64,000 bases of DNA from Myxococcales bacterium (GCA_016793465.1 JAEUJW010000008.1:62001-126000), one strand, 5' to 3'. Counted from the first letter of the stretch, positions 8,549 to 17,118 are shown. Program-made: numbers and translations. Notes: generated by a model from the letters alone, not told the origin.

Positions 8549-9340
8549 ATGATCCGCGACATCTTCAAAAAGGCCGCCAAGGTCGTCTACACCACCACGC
8601 TGTGGTCCGTCTCGTTCGCGTGGATGGGCGGCATCGCGGCGGTGTGGGCCGCGTCGTCGCTGTTCGTCGACCGCCGCAAGACCCACAACTACATCGGCGG
8701 CCCGGGCATGGCGATGTGCCTGAAGTTCACGCTCAGCAAGGTCGAGATCATCTACGACCCCGACTTCGACCCCGAGCGCCGGTCGGTGTTCTGCCAGAAC
8801 CACGTCAATTTGATGGACGCGCACGCCGCCTGCGCCGCCATCCCCCACGCCTTCGCCGGCCTCATGAACGCCTGGCAGTTCAAGATCCCCTTCTACGGCT
8901 GGATCATGAGCCTGGCCAGCGGCATCCCGGTCACCCAGGGCGCCAACCGCTACCGCGAGGTCGCCGCCGCCGCCCGCGACCGCGCCGAGAAGGGCATGTC
9001 GATCCTCGTGTTCCCCGAGGCCCACCGCACCACCGACGGCAAGGTCCACGAGTTCAAGAAGGGCGTGTTCCTGATGGCCCGCGAGGCCAAGCTCCCGGTC
9101 GTGCCGCTGGCCACCCGCGGCATGTACGACCTCAACCGCAAGGGCACCTGGCTGTTCTGGCCGGCCAAGATCACGATCTACGTCGGCGCCCAGATCGAGA
9201 CCGCCGACATCAGCACCGACCAGCTGCGCAAGGTCATCGCCCGCACCGAAAAGATCATCAAGGACTTCGCGGACCACGGGATCATCCCCGGCAAGGCCGT
9301 CGACGACGACGCCCCCGCCGGCGAGCTCGTCGGCACCTGA
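8549..9340 (+). CDS. Lysophospholipid acyltransferase (PlsC-like)
   Basis: 263 residues. One hydrophobic N-terminal segment (about residues 12-36) is followed by the HX4D acyltransferase motif NH85VNLMD90. The substrate-binding motif FPEAHRTTDGKVHEFKKG and the VPLATRGMYDL segment come in the expected order for the LPLAT/PlsC family. It transfers an acyl group to a lysophosphatidate-like acceptor at the inner membrane. It is the last gene of the forward operon; the next gene, 4 bp on, is on the opposite strand. Its pairing with the lipid kinase supports a membrane-lipid product. Confidence 0.85.
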   Translation: MIRDIFKKAAKVVYTTTLWSVSFAWMGGIAAVWAASSLFVDRRKTHNYIGGPGMAMCLKFTLSKVEIIYDPDFDPERRSVFCQNHVNLMDAHAACAAIPHAFAGLMNAWQFKIPFYGWIMSLASGIPVTQGANRYREVAAAARDRAEKGMSILVFPEAHRTTDGKVHEFKKGVFLMAREAKLPVVPLATRGMYDLNRKGTWLFWPAKITIYVGAQIETADISTDQLRKVIARTEKIIKDFADHGIIPGKAVDDDAPAGELVGT

Positions 9341-9344
9341 GCGC

Positions 9345-10667
9345 TCAGCCCGGGACGAACCCGACGTCGCAGCCGTAGCGCACGTCGAGCTTGGCGTTGG
9401 CGTCGGCCTGGACCTCGGCGCACGCCTGCGGACACAGGATGACCATGTCGGCCTCGATGTAGAACGCGTCGAGCTCGCAGCCCGTCGCGTCGGTGACCTG
9501 GTGGAACGGCTTCGGCGGCGGCATGCCGTTCACGCTGTAGTCGACCTCGATCGTGTTCGGATCGATCTGCCCCTCCATCGGCACCGGGATCGGGAAGCTG
9601 CAGGCGATCGGCACGTTCTCGACCACGTTCTTGGCGATCTCTTGAAAAAGCACGTCGAAGTCCTGAGTCTGCGACAGCGGGAAGCGCCACCCGCCGGTCA
9701 GGACGCTGACCTGCTGGATCGACCCGCCCTGGCCCTGGATCGGGTCCGGCGGCAACCACGGCGCGTTCGCCGGGTCGTTCGGGTCCATCGTCACGATCGC
9801 GTGGAACACGTACTGGCGATCGCCCGGCGCGCCGAACAGCGGCGGGTCGAGCATGAGCAGCTGGTCGTCGAAGACGTCGCCGAGCGAGGCGTCGCCCGAC
9901 GCGCTGGTCGCGTCGGTCATCGCCAGGATCACCTTGCGCGTGTCGGCCCGCAGGAAGTCGCGGTAGCCGTTAGGCGCCAGCCCGTGCGGGTCGGGCGCGG
10001 TGTACCAGGCGATGATGTTGTCGAGGAACGCGCCCGAGCCGGTCGCCTGGTCGTAGTGCTTGTAGCGCTCGGTGATCGCCGGGACCGGCGGCGGCGGGTT
10101 GCAGTCGGTGCCCGACAGCGGCGCGGTGATGCAGATGTCGAGCTGACCGCCGGGCGGGTAGTCGCCGGCGACGATCACCCGGTAGTCGATCCCGCTGCTC
10201 TCCAGGATCTGCGCGAAGTCGACGTTGATGCTGGCCTCGACCGCGGCGATCGCCGACTGCATCGAGTTCGAGGTGTCGACCACCAGCAGCACGTCGACCC
10301 CGACCTGCTTGACCTCGGGCGCCAGCATCTCGGCGATGCACTCGCCGGTCGTCGCGTCCGTGCTGGTGCCCTGCGTCGGTCCGCCGGTCGACGTCTCCCC
10401 GGTCACGGCCGTCGCGCTGACGTCGGTCTGCGTGGACTCGCCGCCCTCGGTCACGACCACGGTCGCGCTGCCGTCGACCGAGGACGCGGTGTCGGTGCCG
10501 TCGAGCCCGCCCGTGGGCGCCGTCGTGCTCGGCGCCGTCGTCGGCGTGGTCATCGTCATCGTCATCGTCATCGGCGCCGAGCCCTCGTCCTGGCGCCCGT
10601 CATCACCGCCGCCGCAGCCGATCACCAGCAGCGCCGCACCCACCCGCGAAAAGCCCGGCATCGACAT
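9345..10667 (-). CDS. VWA-domain surface lipoprotein
   Basis: 440 residues from ATG 10667; a longer in-frame start at 10703 would be TTG and is less likely. A lipoprotein signal ends at VIGC18. A low-complexity Thr/Ser/Gly linker follows (MTMTMTMTTPTT), then a von Willebrand factor A-like domain with an intact MIDAS start D-T-S-N-S (LLVVDTSNSM) and a later threonine/aspartate segment (ILAMTDATS). The C-terminal part is Cys-containing and resembles the sIg/adhesion end of other myxobacterial VWA lipoproteins. It probably faces the cell surface or periplasm and binds metal-dependent ligands. It converges on the lipid operon and diverges from the nucleoside hydrolase gene. Confidence 0.75.
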   Translation of the reverse strand: MSMPGFSRVGAALLVIGCGGGDDGRQDEGSAPMTMTMTMTTPTTAPSTTAPTGGLDGTDTASSVDGSATVVVTEGGESTQTDVSATAVTGETSTGGPTQGTSTDATTGECIAEMLAPEVKQVGVDVLLVVDTSNSMQSAIAAVEASINVDFAQILESSGIDYRVIVAGDYPPGGQLDICITAPLSGTDCNPPPPVPAITERYKHYDQATGSGAFLDNIIAWYTAPDPHGLAPNGYRDFLRADTRKVILAMTDATSASGDASLGDVFDDQLLMLDPPLFGAPGDRQYVFHAIVTMDPNDPANAPWLPPDPIQGQGGSIQQVSVLTGGWRFPLSQTQDFDVLFQEIAKNVVENVPIACSFPIPVPMEGQIDPNTIEVDYSVNGMPPPKPFHQVTDATGCELDAFYIEADMVILCPQACAEVQADANAKLDVRYGCDVGFVPG

Positions 10668-10768
10668 CGCGGCACCATACGTCACGCCGCGTCGCACCGA
10701 CAACCGGCGAACCCGCGCCGCGCGATCGCGCGTGCGCCGGCGAGGCCTCGCCGTTGTACCCTCCCCCG

Positions 10769-11659
10769 ATGTCCGCCGCCCGCATCCCGATCGCCTGGGA
10801 CATGGAGACCAGCGACCCGGACGACTTCATGACCCTGCTGCTCCTGCTCGGCCACCCGCGCGTCGACCTGCGCAGCGTGACCGTCACGCCCGGTACGCCC
10901 GCGCAGGTGGGCCTCGTGCGCTGGGCCCTGCGCGCGCTCGGCCGCGACGTCCCGGTCGGCGCCCACGACCTCGAGCACCCCAGGGCGTGCGTGTCGCAGT
11001 GGCACTACGAAGCCTACGGCGCCGTCCCGCCGTCCCGCGAGGCCGAGCCCGGCGCCGACCTGCTGCTGCGCACGCTGACCGCCGAGACCACGCTCGTCAC
11101 CGGCGCCGCGCTGAAGAACCTCGGCGCCGCGCTGCGCCGCGTCGACGCCGAGCACCTGCCGTTCGCCCTCGGCCGCCTCGTGATCCAGGGCGGCTTCGCC
11201 GGCGAGGGCGTGGTCCCGCCGCACCTGCAGCTCGAGAAGTTCCGCGGCCTCACCACCTGCCCGACCTTCAACCTCAACGGCGACCCGAAGTCCGCCCTCC
11301 TCGCGCTCGCCCACCCGGCCGTCGGCTCGCGCCGCCTGGTGGCCAAGAACGTGTGCCACGGCGTGTTCTACGACGCCGAACTCCACGCCCGCGTGACCGC
11401 GGTCAAGGACCGCAGCCCGGCGCTCGCGCTGATCTGGCGCGGCATGCAGCACTACCTGAGCAAGCGCCCGGGCGGCAAGATCTTCCACGACCCGCTCGCG
11501 GCCTGCTGCGCGATCGACCCCACGATCGCGACCTGGGCCGAGGTCGAGGTCTACCGCGCGAAGGGCGAGTGGGGCTCACGCCTGTCCCCCGGGACAGGTA
11601 CGCACATCATCATCGACCTCGACCGCGACCGCTTCGTCGACGTGCTGCTCGCCACCTGA
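10769..11659 (+). CDS. Nucleoside hydrolase-like protein
   Basis: 296 residues from ATG 10769. The N-terminus IAWDMETSDPDDFMTLLLLLG resembles the calcium-binding motif of inosine-uridine-preferring nucleoside hydrolases (usual form DxDxGxDD). Here it is altered to D-x-E-x-x-D-P-D-D. The central FNLNGDPKSA segment is consistent with the family's asparagine-containing motif, and HDPLAACCAIDP with its C-terminal histidine/aspartate motif. It would hydrolyse an N-glycosidic bond. Near the end a CTGTCCCCCGGGACAG repeat (11582-11597) encodes LSPGT inside the reading frame. The gene faces away from the VWA lipoprotein and lies 98 bp upstream of the next lipoprotein. Confidence 0.7.
   Translation: MSAARIPIAWDMETSDPDDFMTLLLLLGHPRVDLRSVTVTPGTPAQVGLVRWALRALGRDVPVGAHDLEHPRACVSQWHYEAYGAVPPSREAEPGADLLLRTLTAETTLVTGAALKNLGAALRRVDAEHLPFALGRLVIQGGFAGEGVVPPHLQLEKFRGLTTCPTFNLNGDPKSALLALAHPAVGSRRLVAKNVCHGVFYDAELHARVTAVKDRSPALALIWRGMQHYLSKRPGGKIFHDPLAACCAIDPTIATWAEVEVYRAKGEWGSRLSPGTGTHIIIDLDRDRFVDVLLAT
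11581..11598 (+). repeat. Dispersed palindrome copy in the nucleoside hydrolase gene
   Basis: CCTGTCCCCCGGGACAGG, the exact lnt core with an extra G-C pair, encoding LSPGTG in frame near the C-terminus. Confidence 0.75.
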
Positions 11660-11757
11660 TGGCCCGGGCCCGCGGCGTGGCCCGCGGCCGGGGACCCGCC
11701 GCGAGACCCGGAAATTGCCGCGCCGGACGCGGATGGTGTAGTTTCGCGCCCCGTCCC

Positions 11758-12324
11758 ATGCCGCTCCGTCCGCCCCAGGGTCCTCCGGGCCTGCCCCTCC
11801 TCGCGCTGCTCGTGTCGGGTTGCTTCGTCGACTACGCGCCCAACGTCACCAGCGCGGGCGACGACAGCAGCGGCTCGTCCGGCGCGCCGATCGCGACCAC
11901 CGGCGGCGCCACCGGCAGCAGCGACGACGCGCCCGACCTCGTCGACGGCCACGGCGACCCGCCCGCGGACACCGGCGGCAGCACCGGCGAGCCCGGCTCG
12001 ACCGGCACGGACACCGGCGACGCGCCGCTGGACCCGACCCTCACGCGGCCCGGCGAGTCCGAGCAGCTGTGCCTCGACGCCGCCATGGGCGACGCCTGCG
12101 GCGAGTGCCTGTGCGAGCGCTGCCTCGCGCAGTACGAGGCCTGCGCGGCCGATCGCGGGTGCGTGGCGATCATGCAGTGCGCCGCCGACCACGGCTGCCT
12201 CGGCCTCGCGTGCCTCGCGCCGTGCGGCGCGGTGATCGAGGAGCACGGCGGCCCCGTCGGCCCGTCGTCCGCCGCGGCCCTGGACCTCAGCGTATGCGCC
12301 GAGGACGAGTGCCTCGCCTGCTGA
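11758..12324 (+). CDS. Small Cys-rich lipoprotein
   Basis: 188 residues. A signal peptide ends in the lipobox LVSGC22. A Gly/Ser/Thr/Asp-rich linker of about 80 residues follows, then a compact domain with about fourteen cysteines (CGECLCERCLAQYEAC and CAADHGCLGLAC), likely disulfide-bonded. I do not recognise the family; the architecture is common among surface lipoproteins of Nannocystaceae. Its 3' end overlaps the start of the lnt gene by 31 bp in another frame, so this lipoprotein and the enzyme that completes lipoprotein acylation are probably co-translated. No enzymatic motif is visible. Confidence 0.7.
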   Translation: MPLRPPQGPPGLPLLALLVSGCFVDYAPNVTSAGDDSSGSSGAPIATTGGATGSSDDAPDLVDGHGDPPADTGGSTGEPGSTGTDTGDAPLDPTLTRPGESEQLCLDAAMGDACGECLCERCLAQYEACAADRGCVAIMQCAADHGCLGLACLAPCGAVIEEHGGPVGPSSAAALDLSVCAEDECLAC

Positions 12325-14045
12325 GCCGCCGCCTCGCCGCGGCCGCCAGCGGCGCGCTGCTGGTCGCCGCCATGCCGCCGCACGGGCTCCCGGGGCTCGC
12401 GTGGGTGGCCCTGTGCCCGCTGCTGGTGGCCGTCCGCGGGCTCGCCTGGCGCCCCGCCCTGCGCCTCGGCCTGCTCGCCGGCTGGGTCCTCGGCCTCGGC
12501 ACCTTCGCCTTCCTCATCGACACCCTCGAGGTGTTCGCCGAGCTGCCGCGCGTCGCCACCCTGCCGATCCTCGCCCTGTTCGCCGCCTGGGTCGCCGTCC
12601 CGCTCGGCCTGTGGACCGCCCTGCTCGCGCGCGTGCTCGGCCCGCGCGCGCCGGATCTGTCCCCCGGGACAGCCTCCGCCACCACAAATCTGTCCTCCGT
12701 GACAGACACCTCCGCCACCACGGACCTGTCCCCCGGGACAGCCACACTCGGCGCGAAACATCTGTCCCCCGGGACAGCCGCCTCCGCCGCCACGAACCTG
12801 TCCCCCGGGACAGCCGCGCCCGCCGCCCGGACCACCCCGCCCGCGCCGACCCTCGGGGCCGCGCTCGGCCGCGCCGTCGTCGTCGCGCTCACCTTCACCG
12901 GCGTGTGGTCGCTGTGGCCGGCGCTGTTCGCCTTCAGCCCGGTGTTCGGCCTCAGCGGGCGCCCGGCGTGGATCCAGGCCGCCGAGCTCGGCGGCGTCGC
13001 GCTGGTCGAACTGCTCGCGCTCGCCTGCAGCGCCCTGCTCGCCGACGCCGCGGCGACGACCGGCGCCGCCCGCCTGCGCCGCCTCGCCTGCGCCGCCGCG
13101 ATCCCGCTGCTGGCCACGCTGCTCGGCGCCTGGCGCATCGCCTCGCTCGCGCAGGAGACCACGCGGACGCTGCGCGTCGGCCTCGTGCAGCCCAACATCC
13201 CCTTGTTGTGGGACGACAAGCAGGCCCGGCTCGACCGCCTGCGCCGCCCGTCCGCCGCGGCCGCGGCCGCCGGCGCCGCGCTGATCGTGTGGCCCGAGAA
13301 CATCTACCCCTGGCCGCTCGACCGCCCGTTCCTCCGCGACTTCAGCGACGCCGATCGCGTCCTCGCCGAGCACCGCGTGCCGACCATCTTCGGCGCCGGC
13401 AACGTCGCCGACGACGACCCCTACGGCTACAACAGCGCCTTCCTGATGGCCGCCGACGGGGCCGTGCTGGCGCGCTACGACAAGATCGCGCTGGTCCCGC
13501 TCGGCGAGCGCATCCCGCTCGTCGACCCCGAGTGGGCCAAGCGCCAGGCCGTCGGCATGGCTCACAACTTCGCCGGCGACGCGCCGGTGCGGTTCGTGGT
13601 CGGCGACCCGGCCGTCGCGCTCGGCCCGCTCATCTGCTACGAGGACATCTTCCCCGACCTCGCGCGTGCCGCCGCGGCCCTGCCGGGCGGCGTCGACGCG
13701 TTCGTCAACCTGACCAACGACACGTGGTTCGGCGTGACCGCCGAGCCCTCGCGGCACCTCGCGCTCGCCCAGTTCCGCAGCGTCGAGCACCGCGTGCCGA
13801 CCGTGCGCAGCGTCAACTCGGGCCCGAGCGCGCTCATCGACCGCGCCGGTCGCGTCGCCGCGACCACCGAGCTGCGGCCCGCGAGCGCCGACACCCCGGC
13901 CGAGCACCTCGTCGTCGACGTGGAGCTCGGCCGCAACACCGCGGCCCGCCCGACCCCGTTCGCGCGCGGCGGCTGGCTGCTCGTCCACGCCTGTCAGGCA
14001 TTCGCCGCGCTGGTCGTGCTCGCCGCGCTGCACCGCCGCCGGTGA
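12294..14045 (+). CDS. lnt: Apolipoprotein N-acyltransferase
   Basis: 583 residues from ATG 12294; GTG 12309 is an alternative. Several N-terminal membrane segments are followed by a nitrilase-type domain. The catalytic triad is visible: E335 in IVWPENIYP, K397 in YDKIALVPLGERIP and C448 in LICYEDIFP. Lnt N-acylates the lipid-modified cysteine of lipoproteins at the inner membrane, fitting the many lipoproteins in this window. The oddity is a roughly 55-residue insertion between membrane segments (residues about 122-176) made of 12-residue repeats beginning LSPGTA. They are encoded by five copies of a palindromic 36-bp DNA unit. E. coli Lnt is about 512 residues, so the excess length is largely this insertion. 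Confidence 0.9.
   Translation: MRRGRVPRLLSRRLAAAASGALLVAAMPPHGLPGLAWVALCPLLVAVRGLAWRPALRLGLLAGWVLGLGTFAFLIDTLEVFAELPRVATLPILALFAAWVAVPLGLWTALLARVLGPRAPDLSPGTASATTNLSSVTDTSATTDLSPGTATLGAKHLSPGTAASAATNLSPGTAAPAARTTPPAPTLGAALGRAVVVALTFTGVWSLWPALFAFSPVFGLSGRPAWIQAAELGGVALVELLALACSALLADAAATTGAARLRRLACAAAIPLLATLLGAWRIASLAQETTRTLRVGLVQPNIPLLWDDKQARLDRLRRPSAAAAAAGAALIVWPENIYPWPLDRPFLRDFSDADRVLAEHRVPTIFGAGNVADDDPYGYNSAFLMAADGAVLARYDKIALVPLGERIPLVDPEWAKRQAVGMAHNFAGDAPVRFVVGDPAVALGPLICYEDIFPDLARAAAALPGGVDAFVNLTNDTWFGVTAEPSRHLALAQFRSVEHRVPTVRSVNSGPSALIDRAGRVAATTELRPASADTPAEHLVVDVELGRNTAARPTPFARGGWLLVHACQAFAALVVLAALHRRR
12657..12813 (+). repeat. Tandem 36-bp palindromic repeat array inside lnt
   Basis: Five copies of a 16-bp imperfect palindrome CTGTCC(C/T)CCGGGACAG start at 12657, 12690, 12726, 12762 and 12798. 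The spacing is 33, 36, 36 and 36 bp. The second copy is degenerate (CTGTCCTCCGTGACAG). Between cores lies a Pro/Ala-coding CCTCCGCC-ACC-type sequence. All spacings are multiples of three, so the reading frame is kept and the array encodes LSPGTA-type 12-mers in a loop of Lnt. The same core occurs elsewhere in the window. Confidence 0.9.
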
Positions 14046-14064
14046 GCGCGGCGCGCTCGCCGAG

Positions 14065-15246
14065 CTACCGCCCGAACACCGTCGACGCCGGGTTGTAGGC
14101 CCGCCAGTCGAACCAGTAGTCCCACAGCACCGCGACCGGCGCGAGGCACGTCCCGGCGCGCGGCCTCGCGGTCGCGCACCCGCGGAAGTCCCAGGTGCTG
14201 CCCGAGGCCGCGTCGACGAGCGCGCCGTCCGCCGCCGGCGCGAGCAGCAGCGCCTCGCCGTCGACCCGGCGGTCGAACGCCCGCAGCGCCCGTCCGCCTT
14301 GCGACCACAGCAGCACCGGCGTGCCGCCGACCTCGTCGAAGATCACCCGCTCCTGCTCGAGCGTGCTCGCCAGGTACGCGCGCGCCTCGCCGCCGATCGC
14401 CACGCCCGCGATCAGGTCCCGCGGCGCGAGCGAGGTGTCGCTGGTGTCGACCACCGTCGGCAGCCGGTCGATCTGCGCCTCCCAGGCGAGCGCGTAGTCG
14501 TCCGCGTCGCGCCCCGCCTCGGGCTGCAGCACCGTGCCGCCGGGCGCCTCCGCGGCGAACTGGGCCAGCGTCAGCTCGTCGCTGTGCACCCGCCGCAGCC
14601 GCTCGCCCCGCAACGGCCCGGCCACGCACTCGCCCGAGACCTGCTGCCAGAAGCTGCCGGTCTGCTCGTCGCGCATCAGGAAGTTCTGGTTGTGGATGCC
14701 CGCCAGGTGAAACTTCAGCGCCTGCCCGTCGATCGTCCGCGCCCACACCAGACCGGTGTGGCAGAGCGTTCAATACGTGACGACCAGCGGGGTGTCGCCC
14801 ACGTCGTCGTTGAGCACGTGGTGGTAGGCCATCACGTGCACCGGGTACGCGCGCGCCGCCCCGCCCGCGCGCACGGCCATGACGATCGCATCGCCCGGCG
14901 TCGCCGCCTCGTCCACCGCCACGAAGCTCGGCGCGGGCATCGGCGCGAACATCTGTTCGAACACGTTGACCCGCGCGGCGGCCCCGGCCGCGACCACGAC
15001 CACCAGCGCGAGCACGGCCCCGGTCCTGCGCAGCCACCCGCCGGGCCACGCCCGCACGACCGCCCACAGCGCCAGCGCGAGCGCCCCCGCCATCAGCCAC
15101 GGCGCGAAGCGCAGCAGCCCCAGGGCCACCGCCAGCTCGCCCGCGGCCTGCGGGCGGAACGGCCGCATCACCCACACCGGCGTCACCAGGGTCGCGACGG
15201 CCAGCAGCACCGCGAGCAGCGACAGCAACCAGGCACGACGTCTCAT
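14065..15246 (-). CDS. DUF3179 membrane protein, probable selenoprotein (Sec at residue 159)
   Basis: 393 residues if TGA 14772-14770 is read as selenocysteine. The ATG at 15246 has a GGAGG Shine-Dalgarno. Three hydrophobic segments span about residues 4-95. A DUF3179 domain follows: ARAYPVHVMAYHHVLNDDVGDTPLVVTY, interrupted here for length by the Sec codon, then TLCHTGLVW. In the family the Tyr is followed by Cys in a TYC-x-L-C motif, so UGA replaces the first Cys, giving U-x-x-C. The frame then stays open for 235 codons with typical DUF3179 features (GGEARAYL, VGGTPVLL, YWFDWRAYNP). A SECIS-like hairpin follows the UGA. The function is unknown, but a membrane-anchored redox role is likely. 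Without Sec insertion it would be two fragments, 14770-15246 and 14065-14748. Confidence 0.8.
14743..14761 (-). promoter_or_regulatory. SECIS-like hairpin after in-frame UGA
   Basis: On the reverse strand the UGA is followed by an 8-nt spacer, then CCACACC-GGTCT-GGTGTGG. This is a perfect 7-bp stem with a five-base loop. The GGUCU loop is the same as in the apical loop of the E. coli fdhF SECIS, where SelB contacts the loop G-U. The loop begins 15 nt after UGA, close to the fdhF spacing. The hairpin is itself coding (HTGLVW), as in bacterial SECIS elements. Confidence 0.7.
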
Positions 15247-15294
15247 GGGCAGTCCTCCGCCCGCCACCCTAGCGCACCGGCCGGCCCGTGTCGC

Positions 15295-17118
15295 TCACGG
15301 CAGGCGCGTCAGCTCGAGCGTCCGCCACTCGAGGTCCAGCGCCAGCCCGCGGATCGTCACCGCCCCGCGCTCGTCGGCCGTGACCTCGCCGCGCTCCGCC
15401 CCGAACGACCAGGCGACGCGCTCGCCCGGCCGCGCGCGGAACGCCTGGGTGCGCCGCGGCGTCACGTCGACGACCACCGGCAGCTCGCCGTCGAAGCGGT
15501 CGCCCTCGCTGGGGTAGCCGGCCTGCGGCGGGTCCGCGCCCTCGCCGTCGAGCACGTGCAGCGGGATCGCGAACCTGTCGAGCGTGTCGACCACCAGGTT
15601 CGCGTCCCAGCGCAGGAAGCGGTTGAGGGTCCCGGCGATCTCGCCGTTCCACCCGGTGTCGCCGGGCACGTCGACGTCGCCCGCGTAGCCGGCGTTGGTG
15701 CTCCACGCCTGCTTGCCGTTGCCGCCGCCGTCGCCGGGGTCGCCGTCGGCCGACGAGTGGGAGAACCCGGGGAACGCCAGGTCGCCGCGGAGGAACGTGG
15801 TCTCGTCGTGGATCGGCGAGAAATCGTCGTCCCACCAGCCGCCGCCGAGCAGCGGATCCGCCGGCCCGTGCGCCCCCTCGTCCCACACCGCGAGGTGGCC
15901 GATGCCCAGCGACTGCAGCGTCTGGTACAGGCTCTCGCGCGTCTGCGGGCTGGGGAACACCGCCGCCCCGAAGTGGATGGTCGGGTCGTCCTTGCCGTGG
16001 CGCACGTACACGTACTGGTCCTGCGCCTCCGGCTCGTCGCGCAGCACGCGGGTCACGTCGAGGCGGTCCCACACCGGCGCGTACGTCGGCCCCCACAGCC
16101 CCGAGAGCTGGGCGATCCGCGACGGCCGGTGGTTGCGCGGCACCGCCTGCGCCAGCACGGCCGACACGTAGGCGAAGTGCCGCGCGTACAGCGTGCCCAG
16201 CGTCAGCGCCCCGGCCCCGCCCATCGAGCTGCCGGCCACGAACACCCGCCTGGCGTCGGCCTCCGGGTAGGTCGTCAGCACCCACTCGATCAGGTGCAGC
16301 GTGCGCCGCAGCGTGTAGTCCGGCACCACCTCGCCGGTCGGCTCGGCGTCGGGCAGGCCCGCGTCGTAGCCGGCCCAGTAGGTGTTCGACGGGTCGTACG
16401 GGCCGACGCGGAACTCGCGGTAGCTGCCCGACTGCGCCGGCGGCGAGCCGAACCCGTGCAGCGTCACCCGCACCGGCATCGGCGCCTCGACCGTCGCGTC
16501 GTGCGGCACCGTCACGTAGGCCAGGAAGCTGCGGCCCGCGTAGCCCGGGCTGTCGAGGTAGTCGTCGGTCGTCTGCTCCAGCGTCAGCCGGGTGTAGTCG
16601 GCGAATTCTTCGCTCTCGACGAGCGTCGGCGGCGGCGGCGCGATGCTGTCGAGGACCTCGATCTCGAAGCTGCGCGTGCGGCGGTGGCCGCCGTCGTCGG
16701 CGGTGATGGTCACCGTCCAGGCCTGCCCGCCCTGCACGAAGTCCGGGCGGAACTGCAGCGCGCGGCGGGCCTCGTCCCAGGTGGCGCCCGGCGGCAGGCC
16801 CGTCGCCCACACGCGCGGCTCGTCGCCGTCGGGGTCGCGCACGTCGATCACGACCTCGAGGTCCTCGTCCTCGGCGACCACCTGGTCGCCCGGATCGGCG
16901 ATCTCCGGCCCGCGCGCGCCGCCCGAGAGCCCGCGGTGGACCGGGTCGCCGGTCGTGCCGCCCTCGTCGTCGCCGCTCGACGCCTCGCCCTCCGGCGCGC
17001 CCGACCCGTCCGAGCCGGAGCCGCTGCCCTCGTCATCCGCCTCGGCGGCCAGCGCACCCTGATAACATCCCGCGGGCAGCCACATCGCCGCCGCGAGGCA
17101 CACGTCCTGCAACCTCAT
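15295..17118 (-). CDS. Lipoprotein alpha/beta hydrolase with Ig-like N-terminal domain
   Basis: 607 residues from ATG 17118, which is preceded by a perfect AGGAGG Shine-Dalgarno; an upstream in-frame start lacks one. The lipobox LPAGC18 is followed by an acidic Gly/Ser-rich linker and a putative Ig/cadherin-like fold (VVIDVRDPDGDEPRVWATGLPPG, a motif of Put_Ig domains). A serine-hydrolase domain then has the nucleophile elbow G-S-S-M-G (AGSSMGGAGAL). It resembles PHB depolymerase or feruloyl esterase-type enzymes, with a downstream DEGAHG segment that may supply the histidine. It is probably a surface-attached esterase or peptidase; the substrate is unknown. Confidence 0.75.
   Translation of the reverse strand: MRLQDVCLAAAMWLPAGCYQGALAAEADDEGSGSGSDGSGAPEGEASSGDDEGGTTGDPVHRGLSGGARGPEIADPGDQVVAEDEDLEVVIDVRDPDGDEPRVWATGLPPGATWDEARRALQFRPDFVQGGQAWTVTITADDGGHRRTRSFEIEVLDSIAPPPPTLVESEEFADYTRLTLEQTTDDYLDSPGYAGRSFLAYVTVPHDATVEAPMPVRVTLHGFGSPPAQSGSYREFRVGPYDPSNTYWAGYDAGLPDAEPTGEVVPDYTLRRTLHLIEWVLTTYPEADARRVFVAGSSMGGAGALTLGTLYARHFAYVSAVLAQAVPRNHRPSRIAQLSGLWGPTYAPVWDRLDVTRVLRDEPEAQDQYVYVRHGKDDPTIHFGAAVFPSPQTRESLYQTLQSLGIGHLAVWDEGAHGPADPLLGGGWWDDDFSPIHDETTFLRGDLAFPGFSHSSADGDPGDGGGNGKQAWSTNAGYAGDVDVPGDTGWNGEIAGTLNRFLRWDANLVVDTLDRFAIPLHVLDGEGADPPQAGYPSEGDRFDGELPVVVDVTPRRTQAFRARPGERVAWSFGAERGEVTADERGAVTIRGLALDLEWRTLELTRLP

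Noticed and set aside
12657..12813. CRISPR-like array because of a 36-bp period
   Set aside because: The cores are palindromes inside the lnt reading frame, spacers are repetitive rather than unique, spacing keeps frame, and no cas genes are present.
11832..14033. 733-residue antisense ORF over lnt, and similarly long reverse or forward ORFs elsewhere (for example 47706-50042)
   Set aside because: Their sequences are Arg/Ala/Gly-rich with no motifs and mirror the high third-position GC of the real genes.
14044..14058. GAGCGC-GGC-GCGCTC hairpin between lnt and the DUF3179 gene as a terminator
   Set aside because: It has no T-tract and overlaps the lnt stop. GC-rich hairpins are frequent by chance here, so I did not list it.
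14770..14772. Ordinary nonsense mutation or two separate genes at the DUF3179 TGA
   Set aside because: The family domain continues in the same frame, the TGA replaces a conserved Cys, and a SECIS-like hairpin follows directly. A real stop cannot be excluded without genome-wide selenocysteine genes.
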